From contig WLLZ01000014.1 in assembly GCA_009700485.1 (NCBI GenBank), forward strand, positions 1 to 25,295: DNA of 25,295 bases, written 5' to 3'. The notes beneath the pieces are model-generated. The model made no database searches. It saw only the letters and a list, made by a program, of their open reading frames with translations, and had not been told where the DNA came from. The number at the start of each line of letters is the position of its first letter. The stretch's first letter is position 1. This DNA comes from Actinomycetota bacterium (GTDB lineage: Bacteria > Actinomycetota > Actinomycetes > S36-B12). Shown here piece by piece: positions 6,882-14,819 of this stretch. The position numbers and the translations under genes are program-made.

Positions 6882-9410
6882 ATGCATTCCGTACCACTTA
6901 TGGGCAATGATGGGGGCATGGATCGGCTCGCTGACAGGACGCTAAGTGCCGCGCTCATCACTTCGCAGGCGCGTGACCCGCTCCCCAAGCGCGCGTCGGT
7001 GATCGTGGTGGGTGGCGGAATTGTTGGTTCAAGTGTTGCTTTCCACCTCGGAAAACTCGGTATCGCTGACGTGCTCCTTATTGAACGCAATGTCCTGACC
7101 AGTGGGACAACCTGGCACGCGGCAGGTCTCATCGCAAATGCCCGGGGTTCGGTATCCCTGACGCGCCTAGCGCAGTACGGACCAGATCTGTACTCCCGTT
7201 TGCAGAGTAAGACCGATCTGGGCCTAACACAGGCGGGCTCCATCACCATTGCGCGCACGGCGGAGCGGGTTGATGAAATAATCGATGCACACGACACGGC
7301 CCAACTTTGCGGTGTCGCCTCGGCACTCATAACCAAGGAAGAGATCGCCGGTCTTTGGCCTCTTGCCGACATGTCAGGAGTCCTTGCTGGATTACATTTT
7401 CCCGATGATGGGTACGTCAACCCGGGTTATGCGGCCATCGCTCTGGCAAAGGAAGCATCATTACTCGGTGTAGCCATTCGTGAACATGTTCAAGTTCATG
7501 AACTCCTAACATCCGACGGAGTGATCCGAGGAGTTCGAACGGACAATGGCGATGTACACGCCGACTATGTAGTGCTCGCTTGTGGGTTGTGGAGTAGAGA
7601 TCTTGCCTTCTCGGCTGGTGTGCACCTACCACTTTTCGCAGCCGAGCATGTCCATGTGAGATCTAACAGTATTGTTAATCTGCAGCAGCCACTACCGGTC
7701 TTACGTGATGTTGATAACAGTTACTACGTCCGCACCGAAGGTGATCAGCTTCTGGTTGGCGCCTTCGAGCCAAAGGGAATTCCTCGATCCACGCCGGAGA
7801 TTGTCACCTCTGGCTTTGCGGAATTTGACCCTAATTGGGAACACTTTCAACCTGTCCGTTCGCAAGCAGAGCGCACAATTCCAGTTCTTGCAGAAGTCGG
7901 ATACGACCGTTTCTTGAACGCACCCGAGAGTTTCACGCCGGATACGAACCTGCTAATTGGGGAAACTGCGGAGGTCGAGAATCTATTCGTTGCTGCTGGC
8001 ATGAATTCGCAGGGAATAATCTACGCCCCGGGGGTAGGACGGGAGTTGGCCTCGTGGATTATGAATGGTCATCCAGACTTCGACTCCACACTTGTCGATG
8101 TCCAGCGCTTTTCCCGCCATCAGAGCAATCGGCGCTATCTACATGAGCGAACCCGGGAGAGCCTTGGTCGGCTCTACGCAATGCATTGGCCTAACTACCA
8201 GTCCCAAACAGCCCGCGGGGTTAGACGTGGCCCATTGCACGCTGTCCTCGCCGAGCTCGACGCCCGGTTCGGCGAGATCAATGGCATGGAGCGTGCCATC
8301 TGGTTCGGCGGGCCAACCGTTGAAGACTCGTACTCTTTCGCCAAGCCAGGGTGGTTTGATCAGGTTGCCCTAGAGCATCACGCCGTTCGGACAGGTGTCG
8401 GTGTGCTCGACCTCAGTGCCTTCGCAAAATTTGAAGTGTACGGTCCCCAGGCGCTCGCTGTCTGTGAAAGTGCAGCTACCGCTAATGTCGATGTCAATGT
8501 TGGTCGGGTTGTCTACACACTTTTTTTGAACTCCGGTGGCGGAATCGAATTGGACGGAACGATTACCCGACTGGCTCACGATCGCTTCATGGTTGTTACC
8601 CCTTCGGCGACTCATACAAAGACGTTTTCACTCCTGAACCGTCGCGCGCGTAGCTTCGACGCTTCCGTACACGACATCACCACGGCAACCGCGACTATCG
8701 CTGTCATGGGGCCCAAGAGCGCAGAGCTCCTTTCCCGAGTCTCTCCAGACTTGTGGTCTAACGACGCGCATCCGCCCTATACGGGCCGCGTCGTCGAGGT
8801 AGGGGATGGACTCGGCTTGGCTCTGCGGTTGAGTTTCTCCGGTGAGTTGGGCTACGAGCTGTATGTCCCTTCGGATCTAGCCGTCAACGTCTACCAAGCA
8901 TTGCTGTCCAATGGCGATGATCTTGGTCTTCGACCGGTTGGATTCTTCGCGCTCGATTCATTGCGAGTTGAGAAGGGGTACCGCCATCTCGGGCACGACA
9001 TCGGGCCACATGACGACCCCTACTCCGCTGGACTTGGATTTACGATCCGTAAAAATCGAGATGCCACTTTCCATGGCAGCGACGCACTCACTCGGCTAGA
9101 TCCCAGTAACCCCAGACACCGGACCGTTCACGTTTTACTCGAAAATCCAGATGTCTACCTCGTTCATGAAGAAGCAATCCTTGCGGATGGTAAACCAGTA
9201 GGTCGGCTCACTAGTGGGGCATACGGGCACACACTGCAGCGGTCCGTTGGCATTGGAGTGATCGACCCGGCAATCGACCTCAATTCAAGCTTTGCCATTC
9301 AGTGCAAAGGAATTCCACAACCTGCCACCGTTTCACTAACTCCGTTCTACGATCCAACCAACCGTCGAATGCGCTTAGTTACAGCAGGCATCCTTGACGA
9401 GAACCTATGA
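6882..9410 (+). CDS. Dimethylglycine/sarcosine dehydrogenase-like flavoprotein with GcvT domain
   Basis: An 842-residue two-part enzyme. The N-terminal half is a DAO-type FAD domain: dinucleotide motif VGGGIVG near residue 43, then TTWHAAGLIA near 76-85, where the histidine occupies the covalent FAD position of dimethylglycine and sarcosine dehydrogenases. The C-terminal half (about residue 440 on) is a GcvT/aminomethyltransferase-type folate-binding domain, with SGELGYELYVPSD and SLRVEKGYRHLGHD. The family oxidatively removes N-methyl groups and passes the one-carbon unit to tetrahydrofolate. The exact amine cannot be told; a betaine or choline breakdown step is plausible. GAAGGAG lies 14 bases before ATG 6882, and later in-frame ATGs at 6900 and 6918 are possible starts. 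Its 3' end overlaps a truncated FAD gene. Confidence 0.88.
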   Translation: MHSVPLMGNDGGMDRLADRTLSAALITSQARDPLPKRASVIVVGGGIVGSSVAFHLGKLGIADVLLIERNVLTSGTTWHAAGLIANARGSVSLTRLAQYGPDLYSRLQSKTDLGLTQAGSITIARTAERVDEIIDAHDTAQLCGVASALITKEEIAGLWPLADMSGVLAGLHFPDDGYVNPGYAAIALAKEASLLGVAIREHVQVHELLTSDGVIRGVRTDNGDVHADYVVLACGLWSRDLAFSAGVHLPLFAAEHVHVRSNSIVNLQQPLPVLRDVDNSYYVRTEGDQLLVGAFEPKGIPRSTPEIVTSGFAEFDPNWEHFQPVRSQAERTIPVLAEVGYDRFLNAPESFTPDTNLLIGETAEVENLFVAAGMNSQGIIYAPGVGRELASWIMNGHPDFDSTLVDVQRFSRHQSNRRYLHERTRESLGRLYAMHWPNYQSQTARGVRRGPLHAVLAELDARFGEINGMERAIWFGGPTVEDSYSFAKPGWFDQVALEHHAVRTGVGVLDLSAFAKFEVYGPQALAVCESAATANVDVNVGRVVYTLFLNSGGGIELDGTITRLAHDRFMVVTPSATHTKTFSLLNRRARSFDASVHDITTATATIAVMGPKSAELLSRVSPDLWSNDAHPPYTGRVVEVGDGLGLALRLSFSGELGYELYVPSDLAVNVYQALLSNGDDLGLRPVGFFALDSLRVEKGYRHLGHDIGPHDDPYSAGLGFTIRKNRDATFHGSDALTRLDPSNPRHRTVHVLLENPDVYLVHEEAILADGKPVGRLTSGAYGHTLQRSVGIGVIDPAIDLNSSFAIQCKGIPQPATVSLTPFYDPTNRRMRLVTAGILDENL

Positions 9411-9441
9411 CGCGATAGTCGTGGGAGCGGGGCTTGGGTGA
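9394..9441 (+). pseudogene. 5' stub of a second FAD-dependent oxidoreductase, broken after 15 codons
   Basis: From TTG 9394, overlapping the end of the dehydrogenase by 17 bp, the frame reads TRTYDAIVVGAGLG and then meets TGA at 9439. That string is the standard first beta strand and GxGxxG dinucleotide loop of NAD(P)/FAD oxidoreductases of the phytoene desaturase or retinol saturase type. The next expected glycine and the rest of the protein are absent. No continuation of such a protein is found in any frame downstream. This is best read as the remnant of an operon partner cut by a deletion or insertion with its breakpoint near 9437-9441. Confidence 0.65.
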
Positions 9442-9566
9442 GCGTTGACACCAATAACCAAGACACGCCATTTAACATCGTTGGACGAAAAGCCAATGCC
9501 AAGGTCCTTAAGTGGTCGCTCAACACGAAGACAACCGGGGCAGTCCCTACTGCTCCTACCTTGTAG
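9438..9566 (+). CDS. Possible 42-residue ORF, doubtful
   Basis: GTG 9438 opens a frame to TAG 9564-9566, giving a basic peptide containing RKANAKVLKWSLN and ending TTGAVPTAPTL. The only ribosome-binding signal is GGGAG 13 bases upstream, inside the truncated oxidoreductase. The last 16 bases run antisense into the leader at 9551-9664. No family is recognised, and it may be a chance frame across the junction. Confidence 0.2.
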   Translation: MSVDTNNQDTPFNIVGRKANAKVLKWSLNTKTTGAVPTAPTL

Positions 9567-9664
9567 TTGCTTGACGGTTAATCATTGAGTCCTTAAAAGA
9601 ACACGTCCCGGGGGTAAAATCAAGGAAAGGCCGCTGGTGGCTCAATAATTAAGGGGCTACCCCC
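9551..9664 (-). promoter_or_regulatory. Conserved leader, copy B, inverted and without an intact peptide gene
   Basis: This is the reverse-complement counterpart of 2067-2180, ungapped and about 78% identical by hand count, including the GGGG-TAG-CCCC stem, CCCCGGGACGTGTT and the TAGGAGCA ribosome-binding block. It starts 22 bp past the SDR stop codon on the same strand. After the ribosome binding site there is no ATG, GTG or TTG at a usable distance in any frame; the equivalent of copy A's ATG is GGG. The coding part appears lost or replaced near the junction at about 9440. Confidence 0.6.
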
Positions 9665-9686
9665 AGTGACCAAGGCCAACAGACGC

Positions 9687-10475
9687 TTATCTGCGTTCCT
9701 CTGCAATGGAGTTGCCGCCATCGACCACTAGGCACTGGCCGGTGACATAAGAGGCACCGGGTGAAGCTAGCCAGGTGATCGCCGAGGCAACCTCTTCTGG
9801 TCGAGCAGATCGCCCCATCGGGGTACGTAGCCCCTGCTCATACTCGTGTGGTGTCTGGGATCCGGTGGTGATCCAGCCCGGTGCGACCGCATTTGCGGTT
9901 ACGCCGTGGCGGGCTTCATCAATTGCAATAGCGCGAGCTAAGCCAACCAGGCCCGACTTGGACGCCGCATAGGCAACCTCACCACGCATTGCCATCACCG
10001 GGCCGGTAACGCTGGCAACCATGACGATTCGCCCTGATCCGCTGGCCCGCAGCGCAGGCAATGCAGCTTTGGTGACCAAGAAAGCGGAATCAAGATTGCG
10101 GGCGATACCTGCCCGCCAGCCGGCGAACTCAACTTCGTCGACCGTTCCCGACTCCCTTGCCAAGTCACCGGCGGTGCTAGTCATGCCCGCATTGTTGACA
10201 ACCACGTGAAGGGCTGGCAAACGGGCATGAACCTCTTGCATGAGCGCCTTAACTGCATCGGGATCGGTCAGATCGCAACTGGCACCGTACGCGAGGTGTC
10301 CGGCCGCGGTTAGCTCCTGAGCCCTGTCAACGGCACGCCCACCAAGTGATACCAAGAAGACCGCTGCGCCTGAGTCCGCTAAGAGTCTTGCCGTGGCATA
10401 ACCAATGCCGTCACTGGCGCCAGCACCAGTGACAAGAGCCCCTCGGCCTTGGAAATCCAACACCGAGTGTCGCAA
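9687..10475 (-). CDS. Short-chain dehydrogenase/reductase
   Basis: A classical SDR of about 262 residues: cofactor loop TGAGASDGIG, an acidic pair in CDLTDP, NNAG, the catalytic serine in MVASVTG, YAASK (the Tyr-x-x-x-Lys pair), and the family ending SYVTGQCLVVDGGNS. It most resembles 3-oxoacyl-ACP reductase-like or sugar/alcohol dehydrogenases; the substrate cannot be assigned. The TTG at 10475 directly abuts the TAA of the SHOCT gene, while GTG at 10463 gives a slightly shorter N-terminus (LDFQGRGALVTGAG) and is equally plausible. It is the last gene of the GlsB-SHOCT-SDR run and is followed by leader copy B. Confidence 0.88.
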   Translation of the reverse strand: MRHSVLDFQGRGALVTGAGASDGIGYATARLLADSGAAVFLVSLGGRAVDRAQELTAAGHLAYGASCDLTDPDAVKALMQEVHARLPALHVVVNNAGMTSTAGDLARESGTVDEVEFAGWRAGIARNLDSAFLVTKAALPALRASGSGRIVMVASVTGPVMAMRGEVAYAASKSGLVGLARAIAIDEARHGVTANAVAPGWITTGSQTPHEYEQGLRTPMGRSARPEEVASAITWLASPGASYVTGQCLVVDGGNSIAEERR

Positions 10476-10736
10476 TTAGCCCAGCAGTTTCGCCTTGGCG
10501 GCTTCGAACTCAGCTTCACTGAGGACGCCAGCACCCTTTAGCTCACCAAGCTTGGTCAACTGGGTGACGATGTCATCACTCGGCGCTAACGCTGGGGCAG
10601 CCGGGGCTGCAGGCGCGGCGGGAGCGGCTTCCTCAGCAGCAGCGGCAGCCTTTGCGTCGTGGCGATCATCGATCGCATTGGCTGTGACTTTGGCGGTACC
10701 GACAACTGCTGCGGTCCGGAGTAGGCGTCCACGCAT
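10476..10736 (-). CDS. SHOCT-domain small protein
   Basis: An 86-residue protein with a basic, weakly hydrophobic N-terminus (MRGRLLRTAAVVGTAKVTAN), an Ala/Pro/Glu-rich linker, and a C-terminal SHOCT module, SDDIVTQLTKLGELKGAG followed by LSEAEFEAAKAKLLG. SHOCT modules are short helical units, often at the C-terminus of membrane or phage-like proteins and thought to mediate oligomerisation; the exact role here is unknown. A strong AGGAGG (10746-10751) sits 9 bases before the ATG. It lies 45 bp behind the GlsB-type gene and directly in front of the SDR gene. Confidence 0.8.
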   Translation of the reverse strand: MRGRLLRTAAVVGTAKVTANAIDDRHDAKAAAAAEEAAPAAPAAPAAPALAPSDDIVTQLTKLGELKGAGVLSEAEFEAAKAKLLG

Positions 10737-10781
10737 GATTTGAAACCTCCTGCTAGATATCGGATCGAAGTGAAATTGTTA

Positions 10782-11063
10782 TTATCCAGTATTACTGCGA
10801 CGGAACAGTGCTGCAACAATCGCAACCAGGATGGTCGCGATGAATATTTGTGTGATGAATACGAGTAACCATGAATTGCCGTAGCCAAATGCATTGGCTG
10901 CCGCCAGGCCAAGGAATGCGCCAAGCACACCGATAATGATCGTTACTATGCAGCCGATTGATTGCATAGTCGGCACCAACAGGCGCGCAATGAGCCCAAT
11001 AATGATCCCTGCGAAGAGCCCTGAGATTATTCCGGTCATCTCCATGGGCATAGCAAACCACAT
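10782..11063 (-). CDS. GlsB/YeaQ/YmgE-family stress-response membrane protein
   Basis: A 93-residue protein with three hydrophobic segments and the family pattern GIISGLFAGIIIGLIARLLV, then GCIVTIIIGVLGAFLGLAAA, ending RRSNTG. The family (also called transglycosylase-associated) consists of small integral membrane proteins induced by general stress; no enzymatic activity is established. The N-terminus has closely spaced ATGs (MWFAMPMEM), and a start at one of the inner Mets is possible. It is first in a run with the SHOCT and SDR genes, and its 5' end is 34 bp from the divergent reductase gene, so both promoters must be compact or overlapping. Confidence 0.88.
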   Translation of the reverse strand: MWFAMPMEMTGIISGLFAGIIIGLIARLLVPTMQSIGCIVTIIIGVLGAFLGLAAANAFGYGNSWLLVFITQIFIATILVAIVAALFRRSNTG

Positions 11064-11097
11064 AACTCGACCATGCGACGATGACCTGGTGAAAAGA

Positions 11098-11790
11098 GTG
11101 TGGCCAGCGCCGATTATTGAGCTTTCGGAGCCAGACCTGGCCGCGGCCTACCCCTGGCCCCTTAACCGGGGTCTTCCATGGGTGAGGGCCAATATGGTGA
11201 TGACCCTCGATGGCAGTATTGCCGGGTCCGATGGGCTCTCGAAATCCATCTCATCCACCGCCGATCGCGCCCTCTTTGGCCAATTGCGCCGTGCTGCCGA
11301 GGTGATTTTGGTGGGTGCTAGCACGGTTCGCACTGAGAACTATCGTCCCGCCCGAATGCCAATTGCCATCGTCTCCAACACTTTGAATTTACCCGCAGGC
11401 TTGGCCCTATTCGCCGAGGCGTCTGGGCAAACCCCAAGGGGAATGGTGCTCACCTCGCAGGTCGCAATCGACGCCGCTCCAAGTGACCTCGCAGGTCGAA
11501 TCGACCTGATCGCTTGCGGGGCCCAAAAGGTTGACCTACGCACCGCCATCGACGCCCTCGCCGCCCGAGGGCTAATGCGTATCCACTGCGAGGGTGGGCC
11601 AACACTACTTACGGCACTACTTGAAGCCAACGCCCTTGATGAGCTGCTGCTGACAGTAAGCCCCGTTTTCGTGGGCTCAGCAGCGCGCCTGCTAAGCCCC
11701 TCACAATTCCCTGGATTGACATTGCAGCCACAACAGGTACTTACCAGTGACGGTTCGATATTTTTGCGCTACCTAGTCACCTCGGAGTGA
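11098..11790 (+). CDS. RibD C-terminal-type / dihydrofolate reductase-fold reductase
   Basis: A stand-alone RibD-C domain of 230 residues. Recognisable parts are PWVRANMVMTLDGSIAGSDG, the DR-LF-LR segment before AEVILVGASTVRTENY, and HCEGGPTLLTALLEANALDE near the C-terminus. The family reduces the ribosyl side chain of the pyrimidine intermediate in riboflavin synthesis with NADPH, but stand-alone actinobacterial members without the deaminase half are often of unknown substrate. The reading frame stays open well upstream over the GlsB gene; GTG 11098 is chosen because homology begins right after it, and GTG 11089 is an alternative. It converges on iolD with 3 bp between the stop codons. Confidence 0.8.
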   Translation: MWPAPIIELSEPDLAAAYPWPLNRGLPWVRANMVMTLDGSIAGSDGLSKSISSTADRALFGQLRRAAEVILVGASTVRTENYRPARMPIAIVSNTLNLPAGLALFAEASGQTPRGMVLTSQVAIDAAPSDLAGRIDLIACGAQKVDLRTAIDALAARGLMRIHCEGGPTLLTALLEANALDELLLTVSPVFVGSAARLLSPSQFPGLTLQPQQVLTSDGSIFLRYLVTSE

Positions 11791-11793
11791 TAG

Positions 11794-13647
11794 TCAAACC
11801 GAGCGCTGGGCGGATAAACCAGAATCCATTTGTTCGCGGGCTGAGCGCACTTCGGCTAATTCACTTGACTCCGGAACCCCAACCTGCCAAAAGGCACCCC
11901 CGGGGGTCCAATCGTTTTCACGGGCACTAACCACGATGACACTGGTTCGCGCACTTGCGCGGGCGGTCACAAGTGCCGCCGCCAGCTCCTCCACGCTTTC
12001 CGCCTGCACCGCCCAAGCTCCCATGGCCTGCGCGTGGGCGCGAAAATCAACGCGAACCTCGCTGCCGTCACCGCGTGAATCGCGAAGCATGTTGTTATAA
12101 GAGCGCCCGCCCTTACCTACCTGAAGCCTTTCGATTACCGCATAGCCGGCATTGTCCAAAACCACGAGAATGAACTTCTTCCCTGAAAGCACCGACGCAT
12201 AGATATCGCTATTGAGCATCAAGTAGGATCCATCTCCAACCAATGCGAATACTTCGCCCTTATCGCGAGCAAATGCCGCACCCCAGGCACCGGAGATCTC
12301 GTAGCCCATACAAGAGAAGCCGTAGTCGCAATCAAATGTGGTGATTCCCTTACTCATCCAGTTCGCATTGAGCTCACCTGGTAATCCGCCGGCAGCCGTT
12401 AACACATAATCATCGGGCGTCGCGGCCGCATAGACCGCGGCAATAACCTGCGCGTAACTCATCGGTGCGATTTCGTCAGCCCCCGCCCTGCTGTCCACCA
12501 ATTCTTGCAGTTCTACCCGTGACCGCGCGCCACTTTGTAACCAACTATCCGGCGCACTCCAGCCGCTAAGCCCATCGGTCAGACCCGACAAGCATTCGCG
12601 AGCATCACCGACTACCGCAACCGACACCCGCTTAATGGCATCAAAGCGCGCCGCATTGATCGAGATGAACCGCGCCGTGGGTGAAAATAGGGTCCAGGAA
12701 CCGGTGGTGAAATCCTGCAGCCGAGTCCCGACGGCGATGATCACATCGGCCTGGGCGCAAAAGGCATTGGTCGCGTCGGCGCCAGTAACCCCAAGTGGCC
12801 CGACATAACAAGGGTGGTCGGCAAGTAGTGATGATTTACCCGCGATGGTCTCGACAACGGGAATGCCGTGGGCTAAGGCGAAAGTTGCAAGTTCTGCCTC
12901 GGCACGTGAGTAGTGCACGCCACCGCCGGCAATAAGTACCGGGTGCTTCGCGGTCTTTAGCAAATTCACGGCAGCTAAGACCTCATCGACGTCAGGTCGC
13001 GGGCGTGGGATCGCGCGCACTTTTCGCTCGAAGAAGGACTCCGGATAGTCATGTGCGGTGGCGGCTACATCCTGCGGGAGCCCAAGAAATGCCGGACCAC
13101 ACTCACCGGGATCTAGGAGCATCGAAACCACCTGGGGTAGCGCGGTAAGCACCTGGGCCGGATGGGTAATGCGGTCCCAGAATCGGACCACCGGCCGGAA
13201 GGCGTCATTGACGGTTGTCGATGGGGAACCAAAATGTTCAACCTGCTGCAAGACCGGGTCCGGAATCCTTGTGACGAAAGTATCGCCGGAGATGATGAGC
13301 ATCGGCAATCGATTAGCCATGCCAACAGCCGCTGCAGTTACCAGATTCGTGGCTCCCGGGCCGATTGATGAGGTGCAAACCATCACCTGCTGGCGACGCA
13401 TCGCCTTGGCGAACGCCGCGGCGGCAAGCCCCATCCCCTCTTCACTTTGCCCCCGCCATACCGGCAGTTCATCACGATGCATCTCCAGACTATGACCAAG
13501 GCTGGTGACATTGCCGTGCCCGAAGATGGCAAAGACCCCGGGAAATAGCGGCACTTCAATACCGTCGACCTGGATACGCTGCGCGATGAGGTATCGGACG
13601 ATTGCTTCGGAGGTAGTTAAACGAGTGTCTACACCTACTGATTTCAT
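11794..13647 (-). CDS. iolD: 3D-(3,5/4)-trihydroxycyclohexane-1,2-dione hydrolase
   Basis: A thiamin-diphosphate enzyme of 617 residues that opens the ring of the diketo intermediate to 5-deoxyglucuronate. The N-terminal PYR domain has VPLFPGVFAIFGHGNV and the catalytic-glutamate region RGQSEEGMGLAAAAFA. The central domain follows from about residue 200. The C-terminal PP domain carries the Mg/ThDP-binding motif VGDGSYLMLNSDIYAS and VVLDNAGYAVIERLQ. The length matches the family. ATG 13647 overlaps the upstream stop (TGATG), so I prefer it to TTG 13650. It is last in the inositol operon, and there is no visible terminator between it and the convergent reductase. Confidence 0.95.
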   Translation of the reverse strand: MKSVGVDTRLTTSEAIVRYLIAQRIQVDGIEVPLFPGVFAIFGHGNVTSLGHSLEMHRDELPVWRGQSEEGMGLAAAAFAKAMRRQQVMVCTSSIGPGATNLVTAAAVGMANRLPMLIISGDTFVTRIPDPVLQQVEHFGSPSTTVNDAFRPVVRFWDRITHPAQVLTALPQVVSMLLDPGECGPAFLGLPQDVAATAHDYPESFFERKVRAIPRPRPDVDEVLAAVNLLKTAKHPVLIAGGGVHYSRAEAELATFALAHGIPVVETIAGKSSLLADHPCYVGPLGVTGADATNAFCAQADVIIAVGTRLQDFTTGSWTLFSPTARFISINAARFDAIKRVSVAVVGDARECLSGLTDGLSGWSAPDSWLQSGARSRVELQELVDSRAGADEIAPMSYAQVIAAVYAAATPDDYVLTAAGGLPGELNANWMSKGITTFDCDYGFSCMGYEISGAWGAAFARDKGEVFALVGDGSYLMLNSDIYASVLSGKKFILVVLDNAGYAVIERLQVGKGGRSYNNMLRDSRGDGSEVRVDFRAHAQAMGAWAVQAESVEELAAALVTARASARTSVIVVSARENDWTPGGAFWQVGVPESSELAEVRSAREQMDSGLSAQRSV

Positions 13648-14819
13648 CAATACCCTGCCTTAAGATCGCGAACGGTCTCCCAGGTGCGCGACTCCCATGA
13701 ATCAATTAATGCCTGTTGCACGCTTACGACGTCAACGGCTTCCGCAAATCCAGGATGGAAAGTCTCGCCGGTCGCCATGGACTGCATGAAAGCGTAATCC
13801 TCGATGGCAATTAGATCCTCAAAGCCGATGCTATTTGCTTGACCCGGCGCAAACGCCCCTTGGTACGGGAATCGATCTCCGCCGAAAATAGTTGTGTACC
13901 CAGAATTTACCCCTACATCCTTGCGATAGTACATAAGTTCATTTAGCTGTTCAAGACTCCAGGAAAGTGCACCTTTGGTGCCGTATACCTCAAAAGCATT
14001 TTGACTCTCGGGGCCCACAACAGTGCGACTGACTTCGAAAGTGCCCGTTGCGCCATTTGCGAATCGGCAGAGCATCGAAGCAAAATCCTCATTCTCGACT
14101 TCACCTGTTGGATCGCTGGGCTCACCTTGCCCGTAGTGACTCGCGGCCCCTGTTGGCAAGGGCCGCCGCGCAATAGTGGTGTTGCGCATTCCGACAACTT
14201 CACTGATATCTCCCACTAGGTATTGAGCCATCGACACTGAGTGGCTGAGAATATCGCTGGAGACTCCGTATCCCGCCTCGTCCAGCTTGAATCTCCAGGT
14301 TAGTAGACCAAGTTCATCACTTCCGTACATAGACAGGAAGCGACCGCGGTAATGCGTGATCTGCCCGAGCGCCCCACCACTTATCAGGTCACGCGCATGG
14401 ATGACCAACGGTGACCACAAGTAGTTGTATCCGACGCCGGTCGCCACACCAGTGGCCTTGGCATACGCAAACGCTTGAACCGTCTGCTCTGGCTTGCCAC
14501 CGATTGGCTTCTCACTGAAAACAGCTTTACCTGCAGCCGTCGCAGCTTCAATCATCGGAAGGTGCATCATGTTGGGCGCGGTAACCCAAACAGCGTCGAC
14601 GTCATCGGCGGTCGCGGCCGCCCGCCAGTCATCGGTAGCACGGCGGAAACCAAAATCCGCAACGGCCCGCTCACGCCGACTCGCATCGGTGTCTGCGCAC
14701 ACCACTAACTCGGGGTTGAACTCACGCTCGGGGAACAACGAAGGGATGCGCAGCGCAGAACGGCTGTGAGCCTGCCCCATCCATCCGAGGCCGAGCACCG
14801 CTATGCGGATCTTCTTCAT
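13647..14819 (-). CDS. Gfo/Idh/MocA-family oxidoreductase of the inositol operon
   Basis: A 390-residue NAD(P)-dependent dehydrogenase: Rossmann motif VLGLGWMGQAHSRSA at the N-terminus, SEKPIGG near residue 95-101 (the EKP lysine), and YGVSSDILSHSVSMAQYL carrying the catalytic Asp/His pair. The ATG at 14819 overlaps the iolB stop (ATGA), which settles the start over the longer frame reaching 14855. Compared with the divergent 339-residue IolG it is longer and clearly different, so it probably acts on another inositol isomer or a keto-inositol or sugar derivative; that is inferred from family and position. It lies between iolB and iolD. Confidence 0.9.
   Translation of the reverse strand: MKKIRIAVLGLGWMGQAHSRSALRIPSLFPEREFNPELVVCADTDASRRERAVADFGFRRATDDWRAAATADDVDAVWVTAPNMMHLPMIEAATAAGKAVFSEKPIGGKPEQTVQAFAYAKATGVATGVGYNYLWSPLVIHARDLISGGALGQITHYRGRFLSMYGSDELGLLTWRFKLDEAGYGVSSDILSHSVSMAQYLVGDISEVVGMRNTTIARRPLPTGAASHYGQGEPSDPTGEVENEDFASMLCRFANGATGTFEVSRTVVGPESQNAFEVYGTKGALSWSLEQLNELMYYRKDVGVNSGYTTIFGGDRFPYQGAFAPGQANSIGFEDLIAIEDYAFMQSMATGETFHPGFAEAVDVVSVQQALIDSWESRTWETVRDLKAGY

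Noticed and set aside
9440..9550. A peptide gene after leader copy B on the minus strand.
   Set aside because: Two frames stay open, but none has ATG, GTG or TTG at a usable distance from the ribosome binding site, and none resembles the 57-residue peptide.
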